Positions 27,423 through 35,757 of a stretch of 64,000 nucleotides of DNA are shown one piece after another. Made by a program: the position numbers and the translations under genes. Source of the DNA: Deltaproteobacteria bacterium (GTDB taxonomy: Bacteria; Myxococcota_A; UBA9042; PHBI01; JACKFB01); assembly GCA_020632695.1 (NCBI GenBank), contig JACKFB010000002.1:310001-374000 (forward strand), written 5' to 3'. The notes below the pieces were generated by a model. That model did no database searches and was not told the DNA's origin. It worked only from the letters and a program-made list of their open reading frames with translations. Position 1 is the first letter of the stretch, and every line of letters begins with the position of its first letter.

Positions 27423-28846
27423 CGCTGCAGCAGCTCGCGCCGGAGCGCCCGCGGGTCGACGACGCCCAGCGCCAGGCCACAGCCGAGGACCAGCGCGCCG
27501 GCCAGCACGGCGATGGCGAGGCCGGCCAGCACTCCCGCGGGCGCGAGCCAGGCAGCACCCAGGCCGATGGCGACGGCCGCCAGGGCGTGGGCCAGCATGG
27601 CCGCGCGCGGCAGCTCGAAGCGCACCACGTCGGGGCGGATCAGCCACGCGACGGCGAAGGCGCAGAGGTAGCTGAGGCCGGTGGCGATGGCCGCGCCGGA
27701 CATGCCGAGCGGCGGGATGAGCAGGGTGTTCAGGCCGAGGTTGAGCAGCATCGCGATGACCCAGGTGAGGCTCACCGACCAGGGGCGGCGCGCCAGGTCG
27801 AAGAGGCGGGTGAAGATCTGGAAGAAACCGTAGACGAAGCCGCCCGCCGCTATCCAGAGGGCGACCGAGCGCACCTCGCCGAAGACGTAGCGGGGGCCGG
27901 CGACCATCTCGGTGATGGCGCCGGCGCCGACGAAGACGCCGACCAGGGCGCCCGAGCCGACCAGCCAGTAGGCGCGCAGCGTCTGGGAGAAGGCGCGGTC
28001 GACTCGCTCGCGCTCGCCGGCGTCGTGCCAGCGGGAGACGGCCGAGAGGAAGATGTTGGAGACGGCGCTGAAGAGCACGGGGATGAGCGAGGCGAAGGTG
28101 TAGACCAGCGAGTAGTGGGCGACGGACTCCAGGCCCTCGAAGTGCTTGAGGAAGAAGCGGTCGCTCGACGCGCACACCCACAGCGCGAGCTGGACGGGGA
28201 GCAGCGGCAGGCAGAAGGCCAGCAGCTCGCGCAGCGGGGCGAGGTCCAGGCGCGGGGCCAGCAGCTCGGCCCGGGTGAGCCAGGCCAGGCCGGCGGTGGT
28301 CAGCGCCATGACGGCGACGCTGACGCCGATGGCGGCCTCGAGGGTGGGCCAGAGGAAGAGCACTCCCAGCGCGGCGATGCTGGCGACGCGGTAGGCGGTG
28401 GTGACGGCGTAGGCCAGGGCGGCGCGCTGGACGATGACCAGCGAGTTCTGGAGCTGGACCTGGATGAGGGTGAGGAGCGACCAGAGCCAGACGGCCACCC
28501 AGAGCCAGAGATCGGGGCGGTCGAAGGCGGCCAGGCTCAGGCGCTGGCCGAAGGGCAGCACGCAGGCGAGCGCGGCGGTGGCGATGAGGGTCTGGGCGGT
28601 GATGATGGTGGCCATCATGCGCCGGCGCGCCGGCGGCTCCAGCGCCGAGCCGAAGCGCAAGAAGCCGTGGCCCAGGTTGAAGCTGAGCGCGGTCACGGCC
28701 AGGCCGGCGACGGCGCGGTACTGGGCGTAGACGCCGTAGGTCTCGACCGCCAGCAGGCGGGTGAGGAGCGCTGCGGAGAGCAGGCCCTGCAACAGCGTGA
28801 CGAAGGTGGCGCCATAGGCCGAGAGCAGCGCCCACAGGCGGTTCAC
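27419..28846 (-). CDS. Wzx-type oligosaccharide flippase (MOP superfamily)
   Basis: The 475-residue protein has about 12-14 hydrophobic helices and begins with a GTG overlapping the pseI stop (GTGA). The N-terminal NRLWALLSAYGATFVTLLQG and the internal LLAVETYGVYAQYRAVAGLA match polysaccharide flippases (RfbX/Polysacc_synt family), which translocate lipid-linked repeat units across the inner membrane. Context between nonulosonate synthesis and CapA-like genes supports export of a pseudaminic-type glycan. The exact subfamily was not resolved. Confidence 0.85.
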   Translation of the reverse strand: MNRLWALLSAYGATFVTLLQGLLSAALLTRLLAVETYGVYAQYRAVAGLAVTALSFNLGHGFLRFGSALEPPARRRMMATIITAQTLIATAALACVLPFGQRLSLAAFDRPDLWLWVAVWLWSLLTLIQVQLQNSLVIVQRAALAYAVTTAYRVASIAALGVLFLWPTLEAAIGVSVAVMALTTAGLAWLTRAELLAPRLDLAPLRELLAFCLPLLPVQLALWVCASSDRFFLKHFEGLESVAHYSLVYTFASLIPVLFSAVSNIFLSAVSRWHDAGERERVDRAFSQTLRAYWLVGSGALVGVFVGAGAITEMVAGPRYVFGEVRSVALWIAAGGFVYGFFQIFTRLFDLARRPWSVSLTWVIAMLLNLGLNTLLIPPLGMSGAAIATGLSYLCAFAVAWLIRPDVVRFELPRAAMLAHALAAVAIGLGAAWLAPAGVLAGLAIAVLAGALVLGCGLALGVVDPRALRRELLQR

Positions 28847-29922
28847 GGGCCTCCGACCAGAGGCCAGCGCAGCGGGGTGCCGCGCGCGATGTCCCGGGCG
28901 GCGCGGCGGCCCAGCACCTGCGGGAGATCCCGCGGCGGCAGGCCGTGGCCGGGGCGGATGACCCGCGTGTTCTCGCGGGTGAAGGGCTCGCCGGCGGCGA
29001 TGTCGGCCACGGCGAAGATCGAGCGGCGGAACACGACGTTGCCCGACTCGGCCAGGCCGGCGCCGTAGCGCACGCGCCCGATGGCGGCCTCGGCCTGGCG
29101 CACGGCCTCGACCAGCGCCTTCATCTCGGCGGGCTCCATGCTGAACGCCGAGTCGGGCCCGCCGTCGGCGCGGCGCGCGATGAAGTGCTTCTCGATGACG
29201 TGGGCACCCAGCGCCACCGCGGTCAGGGCCACGGTGTGTCCCATGCTGTGGTCGCTGAGCCCGCTGACCACGTCGAAGGTCTCGGCGATGTTGGGGATGG
29301 TGGCCAGGTCGAAGTCGGCCGGGTCGGCCGGGTAGCTCGACACGCAGCGCAGCACGGCCAGGTCCCGGGTGCCGTGGGCGCGGAAGGTGTGGATGGCCTC
29401 GGCGATCTCGCTCAGGTTGGACATGCCGGTGGACATGATCACCGGCCGGCCGGTCTCGGCGATGGCGGTGATGAGCTCCAGGTCGAGGATCTCGAAAGAC
29501 GCCAGCTTGTAGACCGGCGGATCGAACTGCTCGAGGAAGCGCACCGCCGAGGCGTCGAAGGGCGTCGAGAAGCAGCGCAGCCCGCAGCGGCGCGCCTCGT
29601 CGAAGAGCGCCTCGTGCCACTCCCAGGGCGTGTGGGCCTCCTGGTAGAGGTCGTAGAGCGTGCGCCCGTGCCAGAGGCCGCCCTCGATGCGGAAGTGGGG
29701 CCCGTCGCAGTCGATGGTCAGGGTGTCGGCGGTGTAGGTCTGCAGCTTGATGGCGTCGACGCCGGTCTCGGCCGCCAGCCGCACGATCTCCAGGGCACGG
29801 TCGAGGTCGCCGGCGTGGTTGGCCGACAGCTCGGCGACGATGTACGCCGGGTGCCCCGGCCCCACCATGCGCCCGCCGATGGCGAAGGCGCGCCCATCGC
29901 TCCTCGCGGTCTTCGCCGTCAT
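28843..29922 (-). CDS. pseI: Pseudaminic acid synthase PseI
   Basis: The 359-residue NeuB-family protein has AYIVAELSANHAGDLDRALE and KLQTYTADTLTIDCD, very close in pattern to PseI rather than NeuB or LegI. Further matches are GRTLYDLYQEAHTPWEWHEAL and FSTPFDASAVRFLE. It condenses phosphoenolpyruvate with a 6-deoxy-diacetamido-L-altrose. The C-terminal antifreeze-like SAF domain (about 295-355) contains FRRSIFAVADI and NTRVIRPGHGLPP. The ATG overlaps the stop of the cytidylyltransferase gene. Confidence 0.93.
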   Translation of the reverse strand: MTAKTARSDGRAFAIGGRMVGPGHPAYIVAELSANHAGDLDRALEIVRLAAETGVDAIKLQTYTADTLTIDCDGPHFRIEGGLWHGRTLYDLYQEAHTPWEWHEALFDEARRCGLRCFSTPFDASAVRFLEQFDPPVYKLASFEILDLELITAIAETGRPVIMSTGMSNLSEIAEAIHTFRAHGTRDLAVLRCVSSYPADPADFDLATIPNIAETFDVVSGLSDHSMGHTVALTAVALGAHVIEKHFIARRADGGPDSAFSMEPAEMKALVEAVRQAEAAIGRVRYGAGLAESGNVVFRRSIFAVADIAAGEPFTRENTRVIRPGHGLPPRDLPQVLGRRAARDIARGTPLRWPLVGGP

Positions 29923-30647
29923 GACACCGTCCTCTGGGTGACGCCGTCGTTGATGCGCTGCCACTCGGGGTGCGCCCGCAGCAGCTCCACCACCTCGCGC
30001 CAGCCCATGTCGTCGCGCCCGAACGACGCGTACACGCGGCGGATGAACTCCAGGTCGGCCGGGGTGTCGACGGTCCAGCGCATCCACGACAGGTCGTCGG
30101 TGTGCTTGAGGCCGCGCAGCCGGAAGGCCCCCGGCGTGCGGTAGATGTAGGGGGTGACGTGCTCGCGCCACTCCGGGCGCGCGTCCTCGCGCCAGGCCCG
30201 CTCGAGCGCCGGCGCGCGGATGGCCTCGACGTCCAGCCCCAGCGGGAAGCTGCGGAAGGGGATCGAGAGGGCGACGTAGTCCAGCTCGTCGTCCATCTCC
30301 AAGGCCTCGACGGTCTGGTCGACGAGCTCGGGGTCGATGAGCGGACAGTCGGCGCACACCCGCACGACCACATCGGCCTCGTGGGCGACCGCGCAGCGAT
30401 GGAAGCGGTCGAGCACGTCGGCCTCGTCGCCCCGGAAGACGGCGATGCCCCGCTCGGCGCAGTGCTCGGCGACCGCGTCGTCAGCGGGCTGGTCGGTGGT
30501 GGCCACCACGACCTCGTCGACCCGCTGCGCCCGGCGCAGGCGCTCGACCACCCGCGCCAGCATCGAGCGGCCCTCGATGTCCGCCAGCACCTTGCGCGGC
30601 AGCCGCGACGAGCCGGCGCGCGCCTGGACGATGGCGACCCGCTTCAT
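29919..30647 (-). CDS. SpsF-type cytidylyltransferase (nonulosonate activation)
   Basis: The 242-residue protein begins MKRVAIVQARAGSSRLPRKV, the nucleotide-binding signature of SpsF/COG1861 enzymes. VVRVCADCPLIDPELVD and the C-terminal SWMRWTVDTPADLEFI follow, as in this family. It likely makes the CMP-activated nonulosonate, the position filled by PseF in Campylobacter. It overlaps pseI by 4 bases and pseC by 4 bases. The length shows no fused PseG hydrolase domain. Confidence 0.87.
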   Translation of the reverse strand: MKRVAIVQARAGSSRLPRKVLADIEGRSMLARVVERLRRAQRVDEVVVATTDQPADDAVAEHCAERGIAVFRGDEADVLDRFHRCAVAHEADVVVRVCADCPLIDPELVDQTVEALEMDDELDYVALSIPFRSFPLGLDVEAIRAPALERAWREDARPEWREHVTPYIYRTPGAFRLRGLKHTDDLSWMRWTVDTPADLEFIRRVYASFGRDDMGWREVVELLRAHPEWQRINDGVTQRTVS

Positions 30648-31798
30648 CGGGGGCCTCCCAGCAGCTCGCCCGCGGCGCGGCGCACCCGCGCGATGACGGC
30701 GTCGACGTCGGCGTCGCTCATGCGCGGGTAGATCGGCAGCGACACGGCGCCGGCGTAGAAGGCCTCGGCGTGCGGGAAGTCGCCCGGGCCCCAGCCCAGG
30801 CGGCGATAGTAGGGCTGCAGGTGCACCGGGATGTAGTGGACCTGCACCCCCAGCGAAAGCTCGCGCAGGCGCTCGAAGAAGGCCCGGCGCAGCGCCGGCG
30901 CGACGCGCACCACGAAGAGGTGCCAGCCCGACTCCACGCCCGGGCGCACGGTGGGCAGCGTGAGGCCGGCGACGTCGGCCAGGGCGTCGAGGTAGCGGGC
31001 GGCGATGGCGCGGCGCCGCCCGATGAGCGCGTCCAGCCGCGAGAGCTGGCTCGCGCCGAGCGCCGCCTGCACGTCGGAGAGGCGGTGGTTGAAGCCCAGC
31101 TCCTGCATCTCGTAGTACCAGGGGCCCTCGTCGCGCTCCATCCGGTCGCGGTCGCGCACGATGCCGTGGGTGCGGAAGTCGCGCGCGCGCTGGGCCAGCG
31201 TCGGATCCGAGGTCACGACCGCCCCGCCCTCGGCGGTGGTCACCGGCTTGACCGGGTGGAAGCTCAGCGTCGACAGGTCGGCCAGGGTGCCCACCGGCCG
31301 GCCGTCCAGCGTCGCGCCCAGCGAGTGCGACGCGTCGGCCACCAGCGCGACGCCAGCGTCGGCGCAGATCGCGCCGAGCGCCGCGTAGTCGGCCGGGTGC
31401 CCGGCGTAGTCGACCGCGCAGACGCAGCGCGTGCGGGGGCCGATGGCCTCGGCGACGCGCGCCGGGTCGATGAGGCCCGTCTCCGGCTCCACGTCGACGA
31501 AGCGCACGTCGCAGCCCAGGTAGAGCGCCGCGTTCGAGGTCGCCGCGAAGGTCAGCGGCGTGGTCACCAGCTCGTCGCCCGGCCCCATCCCCAGCGCGAA
31601 GTACGCCGTGTGCAGCGCGGCCGTCCCGGTCCCCACCGCCACCGCGTGACCGGCGCCTGTGGCCCGGCAGAGCCCCGCCTCGAAGCGGTCCACCGCCGGC
31701 CCGGTCGTCAGCCAGGGCGAGCGCAGCGCCTCGACCACCGCGGCCACGTCGGCCTCGTCGACCCACTGGCTGCCGTAGGGGATGAAGTCCTCGCTCAC
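30644..31798 (-). CDS. pseC: PseC-type sugar aminotransferase
   Basis: The 384-residue DegT/DnrJ/EryC1 enzyme starts at a GTG overlapping pseB (GTGA). IPYGSQWVDEADVAAVVEAL and SPWLTTGPAVDRFE match the PseC N-terminus. The PLP region has VADASHSLGATLDG and the lysine loop LSFHPVKPVTTAEGGAV (Lys in HPVK). It transfers an amino group to C4 of the 4-keto product of PseB. VHYIPVHLQPYYRRLG is the PseC substrate loop. The longer upstream frame is a shadow of pseB. Confidence 0.92.
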   Translation of the reverse strand: MSEDFIPYGSQWVDEADVAAVVEALRSPWLTTGPAVDRFEAGLCRATGAGHAVAVGTGTAALHTAYFALGMGPGDELVTTPLTFAATSNAALYLGCDVRFVDVEPETGLIDPARVAEAIGPRTRCVCAVDYAGHPADYAALGAICADAGVALVADASHSLGATLDGRPVGTLADLSTLSFHPVKPVTTAEGGAVVTSDPTLAQRARDFRTHGIVRDRDRMERDEGPWYYEMQELGFNHRLSDVQAALGASQLSRLDALIGRRRAIAARYLDALADVAGLTLPTVRPGVESGWHLFVVRVAPALRRAFFERLRELSLGVQVHYIPVHLQPYYRRLGWGPGDFPHAEAFYAGAVSLPIYPRMSDADVDAVIARVRRAAGELLGGPR

Positions 31799-32814
31799 GT
31801 AGCGCCTGCCGCGCGCTCGAAGGGCGCCACCAGCGCGCGGATCTCCTCGACCGACAGCCAGCGCGTGTTGCGCTCCGAGCTGTAGACGAAGCCCTCGGGC
31901 ACCGGCGCGCCGCCCTCGTAGCCCTTGGCCCGCGGGTGCCACCAGGGCAGCGTCGGCGCGATGACGTAGAAGTCGTCGTACTCCAGCGTCTGCCGCGCGT
32001 CGTCGACCGAGATCATCATCTCGTGCAGCTTCTCGCCCGGCCGGATCCCCACGTCGTCCAGCGCGCAGTCCGGCCCGATGGCCCGCGCCAGATCCACCAC
32101 CTTGGCGCTGGGGATCTTCGGCACGAAGAGCTCGCCGCCGCCCATGCGCTCGAGGCAGCCCAGCACGAAGTCCACGCCCTGCTCGAGGGTGATCCAGAAG
32201 CGGGTCATCTCCATGTGGGTGATCGGCAGCCGGCCGGTCTCCCGCTGCTTCATGAAGAAGGGGATGACGCTGCCGCGGCTGCCGACGACGTTGCCGTAGC
32301 GCACCACCGAGAAGATGGTCGAGCGGCCGCCGGCGTACGAGTTGCCGGCGACGAAGAGCTTGTCGCTGCAGAGCTTGGTCGCTCCGTAGAGGTTGACCGG
32401 GTTGCAGGCCTTGTCGGTGGACAGCGCGACGACCCGCTCGATGCCGCGATCGATGGCGACGTCGATGATGTTCTGCGCGCCCAGGACGTTGGTCTTCACG
32501 GCCTCGAAGGGGTTGTACTCGCAGGCCGGCACCTGCTTGAGCGCCGCGGCGTGCACCACCACGTCGACGCCGTCGAAGGCCTGCCGCAGCCGGTCCTTGT
32601 CGCGCACGTCGCCCAGGAAGAAGCGCAGGCGTCGGCGATCCTCCTCGCTGAAGCGCGGGTCGGACTGCATCTCGAACTGCTTGAGCTCATCGCGGCTGAA
32701 CACGATGACGCGGCGCGGCCGGTGCCGATCGAGCAGGCGCCGGACGAAGGCCTTGCCGAAGGAGCCCGTGCCCCCGGTGACCAGGATGGACTTTCCGTCG
32801 AAGATGTCGGTCAT
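31795..32814 (-). CDS. pseB: UDP-GlcNAc 4,6-dehydratase/5-epimerase PseB
   Basis: The 339-residue extended SDR has the NAD(P) motif LVTGGTGSFGKAFVRRLL (about 11-28) and the SRDELKQFEMQ segment diagnostic of PseB. The catalytic region is STDKACNPVNLYGATK (Tyr-x-x-x-Lys). THMEMTRFWITLEQGVDFVL is the C-terminal family motif. It catalyses the first step of pseudaminic acid synthesis, inverting C5. It is the first gene of the minus-strand operon, reading into pseC, spsF-type, pseI, flippase, capA-like and asparagine-synthase-like genes. An oppositely oriented gene starts 188 bases away, so the shared gap should hold both promoters. Confidence 0.94.
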   Translation of the reverse strand: MTDIFDGKSILVTGGTGSFGKAFVRRLLDRHRPRRVIVFSRDELKQFEMQSDPRFSEEDRRRLRFFLGDVRDKDRLRQAFDGVDVVVHAAALKQVPACEYNPFEAVKTNVLGAQNIIDVAIDRGIERVVALSTDKACNPVNLYGATKLCSDKLFVAGNSYAGGRSTIFSVVRYGNVVGSRGSVIPFFMKQRETGRLPITHMEMTRFWITLEQGVDFVLGCLERMGGGELFVPKIPSAKVVDLARAIGPDCALDDVGIRPGEKLHEMMISVDDARQTLEYDDFYVIAPTLPWWHPRAKGYEGGAPVPEGFVYSSERNTRWLSVEEIRALVAPFERAAGAT

Positions 32815-33002
32815 GCCGCCCCGTGTGCCGGAGACCGCGCCCCAGCCTTGGTGTCCCTTTTGGCGCGCGGCCTCCGCCTCGTCAACTCGACCGCCCCGAT
32901 TGGGCTTCGTTGCCGCTCGGAGCCGTGGCGATCGCCCGGCGGGCTCGCGGACCGGGCGGTGCCTCGATTAGACTCCCGGCGCACGCCCCCGCGGAGGCCC
33001 CG

Positions 33003-33812
33003 ATGAGCATCGCCGCCGACTCCCCCTTCTCGCTGCGCGGCCACGCCGTGGGCCTCACCGGCGCCGGGGGCTGGCTCGGCCAGGCCATGGCGCTGGCCCT
33101 GGCCGAGGCGGGCGCCTCCGTCCTGGCGCTGGGGCGCACCGAGAGCTCCCTGGTCGAGGTCGCCGCCGAGGCACGCGCCCACGGCGCCCCGGGCGTCATC
33201 ACGCCCATGGTGGCCGACGTGGACGACGACGAGGCCACCGAGCGCGCGCTCGTGGCGCTCGAGGAGCTGGCCGGCAGCCACGGCACCCTGGGCTGGGTCG
33301 CCAACGCCTACTCCGGCCGCGCCGAGAAGCTGCTGGCGCTGAGCCGCGCTGGCGTCGAGTCCACCCTGCGCACGGGCCTGGCCTCGCCGATGCTCCAGGT
33401 CGACCGCGCCGCCCGCCACATGGTCTCCCGCGGCGGCGGCGCCATCGTCCACGTCGCCTCCATGTACGGGCTGGTCTCACCCCAACCCGACGCCTACCGG
33501 GATCACCCGAGCTTCCACAACCCGCCGGCCTACGGCGCCGCCAAGGCCGCCCTGGTCCAGCACACGCGCTACGCCGCCGTCCACCTCGGCCCCCACGGCG
33601 TGCGCGTCAACTGCATCTCGCCCGGTCCCTTCCCCAGCCCCGGCGTCCAGGCCGAGTCGAGCTTCGTCGACCAGCTCGCCGACCGCGTCCCGCTGGGCCG
33701 CATCGGCCGCCCGCCCGAGGTCGCCCACGCCGTGGTCTTCCTGCTGTCCGGCGCCGCCAGCTTCATCACCGGGCACAACCTGGTCATCGACGGCGGCTGG
33801 ACGGCCGCGTGA
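33003..33812 (+). CDS. Short-chain dehydrogenase/reductase in nonulosonate cluster
   Basis: The 269-residue classical SDR has the cofactor motif GLTGAGGWLGQAMA (TGxxxGxG type), an active-site serine in VHVASMYG, the Tyr-x-x-x-Lys pair in AYGAAKAAL, and the C-terminal SGAASFITGHNLVIDGGW. It is near the gluconate 5-dehydrogenase and PtmA-like SDRs seen in flagellin glycosylation and nonulosonate loci. The start is the ATG at 33003. The stop overlaps the aldo/keto reductase start (GTGA). The substrate is inferred to be a nonulosonate or precursor. Confidence 0.85.
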   Translation: MSIAADSPFSLRGHAVGLTGAGGWLGQAMALALAEAGASVLALGRTESSLVEVAAEARAHGAPGVITPMVADVDDDEATERALVALEELAGSHGTLGWVANAYSGRAEKLLALSRAGVESTLRTGLASPMLQVDRAARHMVSRGGGAIVHVASMYGLVSPQPDAYRDHPSFHNPPAYGAAKAALVQHTRYAAVHLGPHGVRVNCISPGPFPSPGVQAESSFVDQLADRVPLGRIGRPPEVAHAVVFLLSGAASFITGHNLVIDGGWTAA

Positions 33813-34741
33813 GCGCGCGCCGACTCGCCCTGGGCGCGGCCCAGTGGGGCCTCGACTACGGCATCGCCAACCGCACCGGGCGCCCCGACGACGCCGTGGT
33901 GGCCGAGATCCTCCGCATCGCGCGCGACGCCGGCGTCGACACCATCGACACGGCCGCCGCCTACGGGGACAGCGAGGCGGTCATCGGCCGGCTGGTCGGC
34001 GCCGACCCCTACTGGAAGGTGGTCACCAAGCTGCGACCCGATCTCTTCGCGCCCGACCGCGACGCCTCCGCGACCGCCCGGGCGGCTCGCGAGAGCCTGG
34101 ACGCCAGCCTGCGGGCCCTTCAGCGCGACACCCTGGACGCGGTGCTCCTCCACCGCTGGACCGATGACCAGGCCTCGCGCACGGCCGCCCTCGACGCGCT
34201 CGAAGCGGCCGGGTCGGCCGGGCGCGTCGGCAGGCTCGGCGTCTCGGTGCTCACCGCTGCCGAGCACGCCCGCGCCCTGGCCGAGCCGCGCATCGCGCTG
34301 GTCCAGTGCCCGGCCCACCTGCTGGACGCCCGCTTCGTGGCGCCCGGCGGCCCCGCCCCGAGCGCCGGCGCGGCGATCCACACCCGCAGCGCGTTCTTCC
34401 AGGGGGTCGCCTTCCTCGATCCGAGCGCGCTGCCGCCCCATCTCGAGCCGGCGCGCCCGCCGCTGGCCGCGCTGCGCGCCCTCGCCCGCGCCCTCGACGT
34501 GGCCCCCGCCGCCCTCTGGCTGGCCTGGGCCCTGCACCTGCCCACCGAGCGCGTCATCGTCGGCTGCGAACGCGCCGAGCAGCTCGCGGCCAACCTCGAG
34601 GCCCTCAGCCACGCCGCGGCCGTCCTGGACGCCGTCCGCGACTTCGCCGCCACCCGCCCCGACCTGCCCGACGCCGTGCTGGACCCCTGGCGCTGGCCGC
34701 CGCGAGCCCCCGAAGCCCCGCCGCCCCCTCAGACCCCGTAG
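33809..34741 (+). CDS. Aldo/keto reductase
   Basis: The 310-residue protein starts at a GTG overlapping the SDR stop. AKR catalytic features are visible as DTIDTAAAYGDSEAVIG (Asp, Tyr), KVVTKLR (Lys) and VLLHRW (His). This is the COG0667 type often found in nonulosonic-acid and capsule loci. It is an NAD(P)H-dependent carbonyl reductase of unknown sugar substrate. Its 3' end overlaps the convergent epimerase gene by 13 bases. Confidence 0.85.
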   Translation: MSARRLALGAAQWGLDYGIANRTGRPDDAVVAEILRIARDAGVDTIDTAAAYGDSEAVIGRLVGADPYWKVVTKLRPDLFAPDRDASATARAARESLDASLRALQRDTLDAVLLHRWTDDQASRTAALDALEAAGSAGRVGRLGVSVLTAAEHARALAEPRIALVQCPAHLLDARFVAPGGPAPSAGAAIHTRSAFFQGVAFLDPSALPPHLEPARPPLAALRALARALDVAPAALWLAWALHLPTERVIVGCERAEQLAANLEALSHAAAVLDAVRDFAATRPDLPDAVLDPWRWPPRAPEAPPPPQTP

Positions 34742-35757
34742 AAGGCCCGGTACCACTGGACGAAGCGGGCGATGCCCGCGGACAGCGGCGTGTCGGGCCG
34801 GTAGCCCACGGCGTCCTCCAGGGCCCGACAGTCGGCGTGGGTGATGAGCCCGTCGCCGCGGTGCATCGGCTGCAGGTCCAGCTTCGGCTCCACGCCCAGC
34901 GCCTCCGCCAGGCAGTCGATCATGTCCAGCACCTTCACCGGCTTGCCGTTGCCGATGTTGTAGAGGCGGTAGGGCCCGTCGCTGGACGCCGGATCGGGCT
35001 CCTCGCGGCGGAAGTCGGGGTTGGGGCGCGCCGGCTGGTCCAGCGTGCGCAGCACCCCCTCGACCACGTCGTCGATGTAGGTGAAGTCGCGCCAGATCTC
35101 ACCGTGGTTGAAGACCGGGATGGCCTCGCCGCGCAGCATGGCCTCGGTGAAGAGGAAGAGGGCCATGTCCGGCCGGCCCCACGGCCCGTACACGGTGAAG
35201 AAGCGCAGCCCGGTCACCGGCATGGCGTGCAGGTGGCTGTAGGCGTGGGCCATCAGCTCGTTGGCCTTCTTGGTGGCCGCGTACAGGCTCAGCGGGTGCG
35301 AGACCGGGTCGTCGGTGGTGAAGGGGAGGCGCGCGCTCTGGCCGTAGACCGAGCTGGACGACGCGAAGACCAGGTGCTCGACCCGCGCCCGGCGGCTGGC
35401 CTCCAGCAGGTTGATGAAGCCGACGAGGTTGGCATCCACGTAGTCGAAGGGGTGGTCGATGGAGTGCCGCACGCCGGCCTGGGCGGCCAGATGCACGACC
35501 CTGCGGGGCGCCCGCTCGGCGAGCAGGCCGAGGAAGGCGTCGCGGTCGGCGATGTCCAGACGGTGGAACTCCAGGCCCGGGTGCTCGGCGACCAGGGACA
35601 GGCGCGCCTCCTTGAGGGCCGGGTCGTAGTAGGGGTCGAAGTTGTCGACGCCCAGCACCGTCTCGCCCCGCTCCAGCAGCGCGCGGGTGACGTGGTAGCC
35701 GATGAAGCCTGCGGCGCCGGTCACCAGCACCGGGCCGCGGTCGGACGACTCGGTCAT
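34729..35757 (-). CDS. UDP-glucuronate 4-epimerase-like enzyme (CapI/GAE family)
   Basis: The 342-residue extended SDR has LVTGAAGFIGYHVTRALLER, then GVDNFDPYYDPALKEARL, the signature that distinguishes CapI/GAE epimerases from GalE. The catalytic SSSSVYG and YAATKKANE (Tyr-x-x-x-Lys) follow, then RDFTYIDDVVEGV. It interconverts UDP-glucuronate or the N-acetyl form with the galacto epimer. ATG at 35757 or GTG at 35760 are both usable and both overlap the upstream dehydrogenase stop. The pairing with that enzyme suggests UDP-GalA or UDP-GalNAcA supply. Confidence 0.88.
   Translation of the reverse strand: MTESSDRGPVLVTGAAGFIGYHVTRALLERGETVLGVDNFDPYYDPALKEARLSLVAEHPGLEFHRLDIADRDAFLGLLAERAPRRVVHLAAQAGVRHSIDHPFDYVDANLVGFINLLEASRRARVEHLVFASSSSVYGQSARLPFTTDDPVSHPLSLYAATKKANELMAHAYSHLHAMPVTGLRFFTVYGPWGRPDMALFLFTEAMLRGEAIPVFNHGEIWRDFTYIDDVVEGVLRTLDQPARPNPDFRREEPDPASSDGPYRLYNIGNGKPVKVLDMIDCLAEALGVEPKLDLQPMHRGDGLITHADCRALEDAVGYRPDTPLSAGIARFVQWYRAFYGV

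Noticed and set aside
24502..27558. Single 1018-codon gene
   Set aside because: The first third of the frame is Arg/Pro-rich and overlaps the CapA-like gene. The asparagine-synthase-like protein starts at 26337.
27419..30373. Flippase fused to an upstream domain
   Set aside because: The upstream part is a shadow of pseI. The flippase starts at the coupled GTG at 28846.
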